Of a stretch of 35,405 nt of DNA, positions 23,360 to 31,744 are shown one piece after another. The position numbers and the translations under genes are program-made. Position 1 is the stretch's first letter. Each line of letters opens with the position of its first letter. Source of the DNA: Gemmatimonadota bacterium (GTDB lineage Bacteria; Gemmatimonadota; Gemmatimonadetes; Longimicrobiales; Gaopeijiaceae); assembly GCA_022561145.1 (NCBI GenBank), contig JADFRS010000021.1, positions 1-35,405 of the forward strand, given 5' to 3'. Under the pieces are notes generated by a model. That model was not told the origin of the DNA and ran no database searches. It saw only the letters and a list, made by a program, of their open reading frames with translations.

Positions 23360-26350
23360 TCAGAAGCTCACGTTGAGCGAGAACCAGAAGCTCCGGCTCG
23401 GCGGGAACGGCGCAACGTCCACGTTACGCGAGATCGCCTGGTTGCCGAAGTTGCTCACCTCGGGATCGAGGCCGCTGTATTCCGAGAACGTGAGCAGGTT
23501 CCGCCCGCTCAGTGTGGCCGTAAGGCTGTTGACGGCGTTGCCGAAGAAACTCGCAACCACGCTCGCCGGGAAGTCGTACGACACGGACAGCTCACGAAGC
23601 TTGAGGTATGTGGCGCTTTCCATATAACCATGGCTGTCCCCGCCAAACCAGGCATTGAGCCGTTGCTCGCCCAGCGTACCGCCGATCATGGTTCCGTCAC
23701 CCAGGTCGACCGGGTCGACGACCTGCTCGTGATCGACGTAGTTCTGACCGAAGTCGTACAGCAGTTTCGTCAGGTTGATTATGGTACCGCCGTCCTGCCA
23801 GGTCCACAGCCCGTACAACGAGAAGTTGCCGAACTGGAAATCGTTGCCCCAGGAGACCGTGAAGTCCGGGTTGGCGTCGCCGACTTTGCCGACGATCTGG
23901 CTCCCGTCGGGGTTCAACCCGAGGTTCGTCACGATCTGCGTGGCAGACGCGCCTACCTCCATCCGGAACGCCCCAAGCGAGGTTCCGAATCCACCACCGG
24001 TGTTGAACGCCGGCACCGGAAGGCTGAGGATCTCGCTGCGATCCCTGTAAAACGTAGCCCTGGAAACCCACGAGAAGCTTCCCGTGGTGATCGGTGTCGC
24101 CGCCACCGCGACCTCGAGACCCCTGACGCGGAGCTCGCCACCGTTGAAGATCTGCGAGGTGAAGCCCGAGGAGGGCGCCAGCGTACGCCGGAGAAGCAGA
24201 TCCGTGATGTTCTTCTGGAAGCCGGTGACCTCCAAACTCGCCTTACCGTCGAAGAAGGAGACGTCGACACCGGCCTCGATCTCCGACTGGCGCTCCGGCT
24301 TGAGGCCAGGATCGCCTGCGGAGCCCTGCACGACGATCGTCGGGATTCCCTCGATGTTGTTGGTCCCGGTGAGGGCGGTGAACTTCTGGCCGAAGAGGGG
24401 ACGGTTGCCCGCCTGGCCCCAAGCCGCACGAAGTTTCAACTCGTCGATTCCAGCCGCCACGTCCGGGAACCGGAAGGACGCCGACGCCTTCGGATAATAG
24501 AAGAACTTGTCGGACTCACCGTTCGCGCTGGCCCTGTCCGCGCGTATTCCTCCGGACAGCATGAGCCGCTCGTCGAGCAGCAGGACTTCTTCCTGGATGT
24601 ACACACCGAAGTCCCGCACCTTCTGACGTAATTCATTCACTCCCACCACCGTCCCGGCGTTCACGTTGGGCTGCCCGGCAATGAGGTTCTGGCTGGTGAT
24701 ACGGGAGACGTTGAGATCCTGGTCTGAATACTGCACACCCGCCGACGTGAGCGCCGTGTAGGCGCCCGAAGAGGGTGTGTAGCTATGAACCAGATTCGCG
24801 TTGATGTTGAGGTTCAAGTTGTCGCTGCGACTGAGCAGCGACGTGCCCGCGAGCCCGTCGAGGGGCTCGAACTGAAGCTCGGGTGGCGAGAAGATCTCGT
24901 TCTCTTGAGTGAAGTAATCGAGGCCGCCCGTAAAACGGAACTGGAGCGACTGAGTGGTGCTCTTTATCACGTCGACGTTGAGGTCGGCCGACGCGATCAT
25001 CCGCCACACGTCCTCGTCGTTCTTGAGGAGGGCAGCCGTCTGGAGTGGGTTGCTGCGTTCGAACGGATTCACCGGGAACGTGCCGTCGGCTTGCTGGCTG
25101 AGGTTCACGAAGTTGGGCGTAAACGGGAACACCATGTAGTAGCTGGTGCCACTGTTGTCGTTGTTCGTGATGCCGCGCTGCGCAAGAGTGTGCAGAATGT
25201 TCGTGTTGAACGTGAGCGTAGCCCTGTCGCCGACCCGCTGCTGAAGATTTACCCGCACGGACTGCTTCTCGAAGCCCGTGTTGTCGATGATCCCCTCGTC
25301 GTTCTTCCACAGGCCCGACACGAAGAAGCGCGTGCGGTCGGTCCCGCCGCTGAGGCTGAAGATCGTCTCGGTCGAGAGGTCGTTCCGTCCGCCGAGCAAC
25401 TCCTCGTGGTCGAACGCAACGCCCGGTGTGAACACACTCCTTGCAGTTTCGCCCCATGTCCCGACCGCTTCCTCCACGGTCTCGAACGTGCGGCTGCCCA
25501 GTTTGTTCGAGATTGAGAACATGCCTACGCGCTGGGTCAGTTCGAACCGAGTCTCGCCCGGGCGGCCCTGTTTGGTCGTGATGATGATCACGCCGTTGGC
25601 CGCCTTGGACCCATAGATGGCGGACGCCGCAGCGCCCTTGAGGATCTCGATCTTCTCGATGTCGTTGGGGTTGAGGTCGGAGATGCGGTTCACAAGCGCG
25701 TCCTGGGTCAGCGACGGGTTTGACCCACCGCTCGCTCGGCTGATCGCGTTCTGGTTCGACGGAATCGCGGCGTTCGAAACGATGACGCCGTCCACGACGT
25801 AGAGCGGCTCCGAAGCTCCGATGATCGTAGACGTGCCGCGAAGCCGCACCTGCAGGCCGCCTCCCGGGGCGCCCGAGTTGGTCTCGATCAGTGCGCCGGG
25901 GACTTTGCCCTGAATCGCCTTCTCGAGAGTCTCCGCCGGCACGCGGGCCATCTCCGCGACGGGGATCGTGGCGATGGCGATCGATAGGTTACGGCGTGCT
26001 ACCGCTGTGGCCCGACCCGTCACGACGACACCCTCGATGTTCAGGACGTCGGTTTCGAGCGAGATCGTAACATTGCTCTGCTGCGCGCTCACCACCATCT
26101 CGGCGGTCTTGAAGCCCAGCATGGTGACGCGGATCCGCACCTCACCGGCGGGGGCCGAGAGCAGGAATAGGCCGTTTTGACCGGAGACTGCTCCGATCTG
26201 AGTGCCCACGACGCTTATCAAAGCGCCGGGCAGCTCGAACTGCTCTGTGGAGGAGATGACTCGCCCACGGATCTCGCGCTGCTGCGCATCCGCCGGGAGA
26301 GCCATTCCTGCCAGAAGCAGTAGGCAAAGTGGAAACAAATGTCTCTTCAT
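23360..26350 (-). CDS. SusC/RagA-family TonB-linked outer-membrane transporter
   Basis: The protein has 996 residues. I chose ATG 26350 (MKRHLFPLCLLLLAG) because GGAG precedes it; 26362 is the other option. After the signal peptide (ending ADAQQ) come a carboxypeptidase-like domain (REIRGRVISSTEQFELPGAL), the plug domain with RNLSIAIATIPV and EKIEILKGAAASAIYGSKAA, and a 22-strand beta-barrel ending in WFSLNVSF with the usual terminal Phe. It imports large substrates using TonB energy. It is first in the susC-susD operon. The upstream 230 nt (26363-26591) contain the promoter region and a palindrome GCATA-CT-TATGC at 26472-26483. Confidence 0.94.
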   Translation of the reverse strand: MKRHLFPLCLLLLAGMALPADAQQREIRGRVISSTEQFELPGALISVVGTQIGAVSGQNGLFLLSAPAGEVRIRVTMLGFKTAEMVVSAQQSNVTISLETDVLNIEGVVVTGRATAVARRNLSIAIATIPVAEMARVPAETLEKAIQGKVPGALIETNSGAPGGGLQVRLRGTSTIIGASEPLYVVDGVIVSNAAIPSNQNAISRASGGSNPSLTQDALVNRISDLNPNDIEKIEILKGAAASAIYGSKAANGVIIITTKQGRPGETRFELTQRVGMFSISNKLGSRTFETVEEAVGTWGETARSVFTPGVAFDHEELLGGRNDLSTETIFSLSGGTDRTRFFVSGLWKNDEGIIDNTGFEKQSVRVNLQQRVGDRATLTFNTNILHTLAQRGITNNDNSGTSYYMVFPFTPNFVNLSQQADGTFPVNPFERSNPLQTAALLKNDEDVWRMIASADLNVDVIKSTTQSLQFRFTGGLDYFTQENEIFSPPELQFEPLDGLAGTSLLSRSDNLNLNINANLVHSYTPSSGAYTALTSAGVQYSDQDLNVSRITSQNLIAGQPNVNAGTVVGVNELRQKVRDFGVYIQEEVLLLDERLMLSGGIRADRASANGESDKFFYYPKASASFRFPDVAAGIDELKLRAAWGQAGNRPLFGQKFTALTGTNNIEGIPTIVVQGSAGDPGLKPERQSEIEAGVDVSFFDGKASLEVTGFQKNITDLLLRRTLAPSSGFTSQIFNGGELRVRGLEVAVAATPITTGSFSWVSRATFYRDRSEILSLPVPAFNTGGGFGTSLGAFRMEVGASATQIVTNLGLNPDGSQIVGKVGDANPDFTVSWGNDFQFGNFSLYGLWTWQDGGTIINLTKLLYDFGQNYVDHEQVVDPVDLGDGTMIGGTLGEQRLNAWFGGDSHGYMESATYLKLRELSVSYDFPASVVASFFGNAVNSLTATLSGRNLLTFSEYSGLDPEVSNFGNQAISRNVDVAPFPPSRSFWFSLNVSF

Positions 26351-26591
26351 GGTTTGCTCCATACGTTGAGGGTCATACGGGTCTGGGGGATATCTGAAGG
26401 TGGCGCCTTTGCCGTTGGGGCACTATGAGCAGACCGACCCATTCGGCGCTACGTAACTAGTGCGTGAGACTGCATACTTATGCGGCTCCCATTTGGAAGG
26501 ATGGGGTTATCCACCGGGCATCGCAACCTTACGATGGTACGGGCTCGGTTGGGCATTGAATCCTTGTTCGCGGTCGGCCGGAATCGAGATT

Positions 26592-27503
26592 TCATGCATC
26601 CCCATTCCGCACGATTGTACCGGATTCACCCCTCAGAATCGCCGCCGCATCCTCGATGGCGCCGATCGCGGCGAACCCGAGTCCGGATTCCACGAAACGG
26701 CAAGCGGCATCTACCTTGGGGCCCATGGAGCCCGCGGCTAGTTCCATGCCTCGAAGCCGCGAGGGGCTGGCCGTTCTGATGGGTTCTGCATCCGGAGTGC
26801 CCCAGCGGTCCTGAAGGGCCGTAACATCGGTGAGCAGTAGCAGGGCATCGGCACGGAGTGAGCGGGCCAACAGGTCGGCCGTCCGATCCTTATCTATCAC
26901 GGCCTCCACCCCCGAGATGGTGCCGCTCTCGTCGGAGACCACCGGAATGCCACCACCCCCGCCACAGATGACAAGGACTCCGGCGTCCACGAGCAGGCTG
27001 ATGGTCTCCCACTGGAGCACTCGCACGGGCTCGGGGGATGCCACGACCCGCCGGTAGTGTTCCCCTTCAGGAGCGACCGACCAGCCATGGCGATTCGACA
27101 ACTGCTCTGCCTCGCTCTTCGTGAGGACTGGACCGATTGGCTTGGTGGGGTTCTGGAAAGCGGGGTCGTCGGAGTGAACTTCGACCTGCGTGAGCACCGT
27201 CGCGATCCGCTGCCTGGGAAGTTCGTTCGTGAGCGCCTGCTCGATCAGATACCCGATCATGCCCATCGACTCTGCGCCGAGAACATCGAGAGGCGCCCTG
27301 TCCGTCTCCCTCTGCCCGATCGCTCTCGCGGCCAAGAGGCCGATCTGTGGGCCATTGCCGTGGGTCACGACCACGGTGTGCTCTCGCGCCACCTCCGCCA
27401 CGGCACGGGCCGCGCGTTGAATGTGGGCCCGTTGTACCTCCACCGTGGGTTTCTCGCCTCTCCGGAGCAGGGCGTTACCCCCCAAGGCGATGACGATTCT
27501 CAT
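26592..27503 (-). CDS. arcC: Carbamate kinase
   Basis: The protein has 303 residues and makes ATP from carbamoyl phosphate and ADP, or the reverse. The amino-acid-kinase features are complete: VIALGGNALLRRGE at the N-terminus, VVVTHGNGPQIGLLA, VICGGGGGIPVV and VIDKDRTADLLARSL. The usual arginine deiminase partners (arcA, arcB) are not nearby, so it may act with allantoin or agmatine breakdown genes elsewhere. It begins at ATG 27503, and the promoter region (27504-27620) is shared with a divergent gene remnant. Confidence 0.93.
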   Translation of the reverse strand: MRIVIALGGNALLRRGEKPTVEVQRAHIQRAARAVAEVAREHTVVVTHGNGPQIGLLAARAIGQRETDRAPLDVLGAESMGMIGYLIEQALTNELPRQRIATVLTQVEVHSDDPAFQNPTKPIGPVLTKSEAEQLSNRHGWSVAPEGEHYRRVVASPEPVRVLQWETISLLVDAGVLVICGGGGGIPVVSDESGTISGVEAVIDKDRTADLLARSLRADALLLLTDVTALQDRWGTPDAEPIRTASPSRLRGMELAAGSMGPKVDAACRFVESGLGFAAIGAIEDAAAILRGESGTIVRNGDA

Positions 27504-27622
27504 CGTGGGCGACTCAGGTGGCTCGGCGGGGGTACATCCGGATCACACCAGCAAGGGGTCGGTGATGATCTCGACCAGCGAGGGACCGCGGTGCGCCAAT
27601 GCCTTGAACCAGGTGCGGGGGG

Positions 27623-28087
27623 GTGAGGTGCTGTCGGCCATGGATGCCTCCCGGTGGGATAGAGATCTCGAGAAAGCATGGCCCCACGCGAGGCTCGGGC
27701 GCAACCGAGCTCCGGGAATTCGACACCACGGATGAATGGACCGCCCAACGCCAGGAGTACACAAACCGCCAAGCCGAGATGAGGCGGCGCATCGGGGAAG
27801 CACCCGCGGCCGGAGACGACCCACATTTCATTCACTCCGACGCTTACGACGAACGCCAGCGCGCTGAGCTCGACCTCTACGACGAGTTCCAGAACGACCT
27901 GATCGGTCCTGGAGGTTGGACGAACATCAACGAGGCACACTATAGCCTCATCGATCGCGCGATCGAGGAGAACCGTGGACGGCGGATTCTCATCACGTTC
28001 GGTGGCGGCCACAAGTACTGGTTCCTCGACCGCCTGCGAGCCAGGGACGACGTGACCGTGCTCGACCTGGCGCCATACCTGCGGTAA
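27623..28087 (+). pseudogene. C-terminal remnant of a DUF5694/TraB-like protein
   Basis: The readable part (154 residues, convincing from about 27715) ends in NINEAHYSLIDRAIEENRGR, RILITFGGGHKYWFLDRLRA and VTVLDLAPYL. This resembles the end of DUF5694-type proteins, which I relate to the TraB/GumN fold. The normal N-terminal half, with its own conserved motifs, is missing: upstream frames hold stops at 27563 and again near 27600. So this is an N-terminally truncated remnant, probably not functional. The link to DUF5694 is from memory and moderate. Confidence 0.45.
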
Positions 28088-28095
28088 TCGTCGGC

Positions 28096-28941
28096 TTACT
28101 CGAAGTCGACGAGCACTCCGTCACACACCAGGCGGAAACCCAACTCCCGGTAGATCTTGTTCGGGGTCGGGCTCGCCTTGTCGGTATAGAGGAAGCAGAA
28201 GTCTTTGCCGCCGTCCAGGAGGTGGTGGCCGAGCCTGCCCACCAGCGCTGATGCGTAGCCTTTTCCTCGGTGGGTCGGGGGCGTGTACACCAAGCTGATA
28301 CGAATCCCGTTGGGCGTAGCGCCGGACAGTCCCACGACTGAGACGGGCTGCCCGTCGTCCCACACGAACATCGAGCCCTCCTCGATGCGCTGTTCGGCCG
28401 CGGACCGGGGTTTGGAATGAGGTGGGGGCGCCCCTGTCTGGAAATCTTCGATCCAGGTAGCTATGAGTTCGACGTCGTCCGGCGTGCCGCTGCGGAGGTG
28501 CCCGGGTGCATCAGGAACGGTCAAGTGCTCAGGGTCGAGTCGGTAGATTCCCTGGGCCATGATGACTTTGTGGCCACGACCGGTCGCCGCGCTCCATCGA
28601 GCCGCGAACGCCAAGGTGGAGTCCCGGGGTCCCAGGACACCCGATAGGTCCGGGTCGTTCTCGGCGAATTCGCGGGCGAGTACCTCGAGCGCCTCGTCCG
28701 GTCCGCGCGTGACCACGACGCGGTGTGGCGGCGTCTTGAGTGCGCACGCGACGACGTGCTTGGCGACCGCGACGGTGGCCAGCACCGGAACGGGCTCGCC
28801 GATCTCCGCTCCTTCGGGCAGAGATCCGAGAAGCCCGAGCATCAGCCCGTTTTCCGCCTCCGCTTCGAGCAAGAACGACTCCGCCGCCTCACTGAACGAG
28901 GTGCGTGTTTCGTGACGGGTGAGCTTCACTGCGTCATGCAC
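28096..28941 (-). CDS. GNAT-family N-acetyltransferase
   Basis: The protein has 281 residues from GTG 28941 (VHDAVKLTRHETRT); the frame is open to 29025 but those residues are not conserved-looking. The N-terminal 130 residues (FSEAAESFLLEAEAENGLM) form a helper domain seen in a subfamily of GNATs. The C-terminal GNAT fold shows motif A as HRGKGYASALVGRL, followed by FCFLYTDKASPTPNKIYREL and GFRLVCD. The acceptor substrate is unknown. It is divergent from the CHAD gene. Confidence 0.85.
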   Translation of the reverse strand: MHDAVKLTRHETRTSFSEAAESFLLEAEAENGLMLGLLGSLPEGAEIGEPVPVLATVAVAKHVVACALKTPPHRVVVTRGPDEALEVLAREFAENDPDLSGVLGPRDSTLAFAARWSAATGRGHKVIMAQGIYRLDPEHLTVPDAPGHLRSGTPDDVELIATWIEDFQTGAPPPHSKPRSAAEQRIEEGSMFVWDDGQPVSVVGLSGATPNGIRISLVYTPPTHRGKGYASALVGRLGHHLLDGGKDFCFLYTDKASPTPNKIYRELGFRLVCDGVLVDFE

Positions 28942-29103
28942 GGGCCTGGGGTTGCGGCCATCCGGGCCATGGGTGGGCCTACCGTTGGGAAGCGCACTAT
29001 AGGAAGCTACAATCCACCGTGACACTATGCCGTGTGACCGTCGCGAACCAGCCGCCTACGGCTACGCCATCTCGGTACTTCCGGAGAATCGACTCAGAAC
29101 CTG

Positions 29104-30039
29104 ATGCCCACGCCCGCCTTAGGACTCCGCCGCTCCGAGACGCTCGAGGGTTCCCTACGCCGCGTGGTCATGGAGCGGTTGGATGTCGTCTCCCTCAGGC
29201 TCACTCTCGAAAGCGAGCCTGAGGCCCTGGGCCGGGCGGTGCACCTCGCCCGGCGCACGCTCAAGAAGATCCGCGCTCTGTTACGCCTGATTGCTTCCGG
29301 GGAGGGCGGACCGGCTGTGGCGGCGCCACTCATCGACCTCAGGGATGCCGGGCGTGCCCTCGCTCCGCTACGCGATGCCGACGTGCTCGTAACCATCGTG
29401 AGGGCCTCCGCTGCTGGTCTGCCTGCGTCCCATGACCGGGAGTCGCTCGCCAACCTGGAGGGGATCTTCGTGGCCCGGCGTGAATCCGTGCTCGACGCTA
29501 GGAACGATGTGATGCTGGCCACAGCCGTCCGGCACACCGATGCGGCACGCCGCGCGATCGAGGCGTGGACGCCGTGCGCCACCGACTTCGACCTGATTCG
29601 CGCTGGGATCGGCGACTGGTACGGGCGCGGGCGAATAGCCATGGCGGCCGCGTGCGGTGGCACGAAGGCCGAGGTGTTCCACAGGTGGAGGAAGAGAACC
29701 AAGGACGTCCGCCATCAATTGGAGTTTCTCGCACCCGTCGCCTCGGAGCTGGTAGCCGCCACCGATGACATCCATCGTCTCACCGACCTGCTGGGCGACG
29801 CCAACGATCTAGACCATCTGGAAGCCGCGGCCCGCTCGCTCGACCCGGCCGGTTTCAACGCGGCGGATCCGGCATTCCTGTTCCTGGCCGACCAACGTAG
29901 GTCCCTTTGGGGTGCCGCGTGCTCCCTCGGACAGGAGCTCTTCGCGGAGGAATCCGACGGCTACACATCGCGGCTCGAATGCCACTGGGAGAGTTGGATC
30001 GCTGAGGAGGCGGAGTCGGCGAACGTGGGTCAGGGGTAG
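29104..30039 (+). CDS. CHAD-domain protein
   Basis: The protein has 311 residues and is almost all alpha-helical. The conserved histidine/arginine-rich helices of CHAD are visible in the two halves: HLARRTLKKIRALLRLI with LRDAGRALAPLRDADVLV, and VFHRWRKRTKDVRHQLEFL with LTDLLGDANDLDHLEAAA. CHAD domains bind polyphosphate or other phosphorylated groups. The 5' end is clear of other genes, and the 3' end overlaps pdxH by 10 nt in convergent orientation. No CYTH domain is attached. Confidence 0.92.
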   Translation: MPTPALGLRRSETLEGSLRRVVMERLDVVSLRLTLESEPEALGRAVHLARRTLKKIRALLRLIASGEGGPAVAAPLIDLRDAGRALAPLRDADVLVTIVRASAAGLPASHDRESLANLEGIFVARRESVLDARNDVMLATAVRHTDAARRAIEAWTPCATDFDLIRAGIGDWYGRGRIAMAAACGGTKAEVFHRWRKRTKDVRHQLEFLAPVASELVAATDDIHRLTDLLGDANDLDHLEAAARSLDPAGFNAADPAFLFLADQRRSLWGAACSLGQELFAEESDGYTSRLECHWESWIAEEAESANVGQG

Positions 30040-30683
30040 AGCCTGGTGGGCTCCCAACCGGACTCCGTCCGGCAAAAAAGGAGGCGGTCGTGCAGCCGGT
30101 TCAACCGGCCCTGCCAGAATTCGATGCGCTCCGGCTTCAACCGGTAGCCACCCCAGAACGGCGGTAGAGGCACTTCAGAGCCCTCAAACCGCGCATCGTA
30201 GCGCTCGAAGCGCGCACGGAGATCATCGGCCGTTTCCAGTTCCTCGCTCTGCCTCGAGGCCCAGGCGCCGAGTTGGCTCCCGCGCGCCCGGGTCAGGAAG
30301 TAGGTGTTCGCCTCTTCGGGCGAAACGCGCTCGACCGTGCCTTCGATGCGCACTTGTCTCTGGAGGACCGGCCAATACGCCAGTAGCGCGGCCTTGGGAT
30401 TGCGGTCCAACTCCCTGGCTTTCCTGCTGCCGAAGTTCGTATAGAAGTCGAAACCACGATCACTGAATTCCTTGAGGAGCACCATGCGGGCCGAAGGAGT
30501 GCCATCCGGTGTCGCCGTAGCCAGCGTTACTGCTTCAGGCAGGAGGATCCCAGATTTGTTGGCCGCGTCGAACCACTCTGAGAACAGGTCGATCGGGTCT
30601 CGATCAGCCGCCGCCTCAGGCAGTCCTCGGGCCATCCCCTTGCCCATGGTCACTAGAGAACGGATCGAGGACTTCAAGGACAT
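30030..30683 (-). CDS. pdxH: Pyridoxamine 5'-phosphate oxidase
   Basis: The protein has 217 residues, starts at ATG 30683 with GGAGG upstream, and oxidises pyridoxine or pyridoxamine phosphate to PLP using FMN. Diagnostic stretches are PEAVTLATATPDGTPSARMV, FYTNFGSRKARELDRNP, QVRIEGTVERVSPEEANTYF and the final WQGRLNRLHDRL plus a tail ending in TRLYP. The length is normal. It converges on the CHAD gene. A hairpin GCCTGA-AGGGG-TCAGGC (30760-30776) separates it from the cupin gene upstream on the same strand. Confidence 0.95.
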   Translation of the reverse strand: MSLKSSIRSLVTMGKGMARGLPEAAADRDPIDLFSEWFDAANKSGILLPEAVTLATATPDGTPSARMVLLKEFSDRGFDFYTNFGSRKARELDRNPKAALLAYWPVLQRQVRIEGTVERVSPEEANTYFLTRARGSQLGAWASRQSEELETADDLRARFERYDARFEGSEVPLPPFWGGYRLKPERIEFWQGRLNRLHDRLLFCRTESGWEPTRLYP

Positions 30684-30759
30684 CGTGCTGTCTTACCTCC
30701 TTCGACCACACTCGGCCGGGGCGGACTGTCTCGCGCCGCTGTGATTCGCGGCAGAACAT

Positions 30760-30776
30760 GCCTGAAGGGGTCAGGC
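30760..30776. terminator. Hairpin between the cupin gene and pdxH
   Basis: GCCTGA pairs perfectly with TCAGGC around the loop AGGGG. It lies just after the cupin stop and upstream of pdxH on the minus strand, suggesting a terminator. No T run follows. Confidence 0.4.
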
Positions 30777-30796
30777 GAGGGCAAGAGAAGCGGCCG

Positions 30797-31297
30797 CTAG
30801 CGTCCGCCCGAACCCGATCCCCCAGGCCGTTGGTCGAACCCGGGAGCGATTCGGGCCGCCTCACCGCCCGGGACCCAGATTACCAACGCGCGCACCGGTT
30901 CGTTTCCGGGTATGCGGTGGATCACCTCGTCGCCGGGCCGGACAATACCCACCATTCCAGGGGTGAGCAGGTAGGACTCACCGTTCACGACGTGTTCGAG
31001 TTCGCCCGAAAGCACGTAGAAGATCTCGATGGACGTGTGATTGTGTCCGCGCCTTGGAACTGAGCCGGCGGGGAACGTGATCTCCCCGATCTCCAACTCC
31101 GAGCCGCCGAGGTTTTCCGCCTCGACCAACATCTTGATGGTGAGGGCGCTCCTGCTCGACTCGAACCAGCGGGTCCCTCGTGTCGCTTTCTGGTACTCCT
31201 GTGCGTCTGCGTTCCACGCACCCGCGGCGAGAGGATTGACCAAGCGCGTCAGTCCAGGCGCACGATCGACCCGCCGGCCGTCAGGGCCGCGCCGCAC
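30797..31297 (-). CDS. Cupin-domain protein
   Basis: The C-terminal 110 residues form a single cupin: GSELEIGEITFPAGSVPRRG, then HNHTSIEIFYVLSGELEHVV with the metal-type histidines and glutamate, and LLTPGMVGIVRPGDEVIHRI. The open frame reaches 31297 and yields 166 residues, but the real start is unclear. The first 20 residues overlap the 3' end of the acetyltransferase pseudogene and lack a signal peptide or clear ribosome site. A start near 31240 or at the Met in IKMLVEAENLGG is possible. The function is unknown. Confidence 0.75.
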   Translation of the reverse strand: MRRGPDGRRVDRAPGLTRLVNPLAAGAWNADAQEYQKATRGTRWFESSRSALTIKMLVEAENLGGSELEIGEITFPAGSVPRRGHNHTSIEIFYVLSGELEHVVNGESYLLTPGMVGIVRPGDEVIHRIPGNEPVRALVIWVPGGEAARIAPGFDQRPGGSGSGGR

Positions 31298-31714
31298 TCG
31301 TTCCGCTCGCGAAAGATGCTGAACGGAGTGGGCGGTTCAGGATGCTCGGGCGGATCCTGGAGTGCGAGTTGCCACCACCCCACGTCGTGCCAACGTCCGA
31401 TCTTGTGGCCTACGGTGCGGTAGACGCCCAACGGCTTGAAGCCGAGAGCCTCATGCAGGCCTACGCTGCCCTCGTTGGGTAGAGTGATCCCGGCATACGC
31501 CTTCACCAGGCCCTGTTGCTTGAGGACCTCGAGGAGCGAGGTATAGAGAGCACGCGACACGCCCGAGCGCCGCTGCGATACGACGCTCCATCTCGCCTGC
31601 CGACGGCGGGCTCTCTTCGAACGAGATGGCGGTATCCGCCACGATCGGCCGGTAGATGTCCGAGATCTGCCCAGCGTCGGGCGGGCGGGCGATGCGAATC
31701 CGGGTCAACTCCAT
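31249..31714 (-). pseudogene. Phosphinothricin-type GNAT acetyltransferase with an internal deletion
   Basis: The N-terminal part from ATG 31714 (MELTRIRIARPPDAG, then IYRPIVADTAISFEESPPSA) and the C-terminal part (RALYTSLLEVLKQQGLVKAY, then ITLPNEGSVGLHEALGFKPL and VGHKIGRWHDVGWWQL) are both typical of this family. They are in different frames. From the usual pattern about 45 residues are missing between ERRIAA and RSGVSRALY, including the acetyl-CoA motif and its preceding strands. The joint is near 31565-31585. The result cannot bind acetyl-CoA, so this is a pseudogene. A deletion in the assembly is the alternative. Confidence 0.7.
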
Positions 31715-31744
31715 CGACGTCCCCGCCATTCTCCGTGTATGCCG

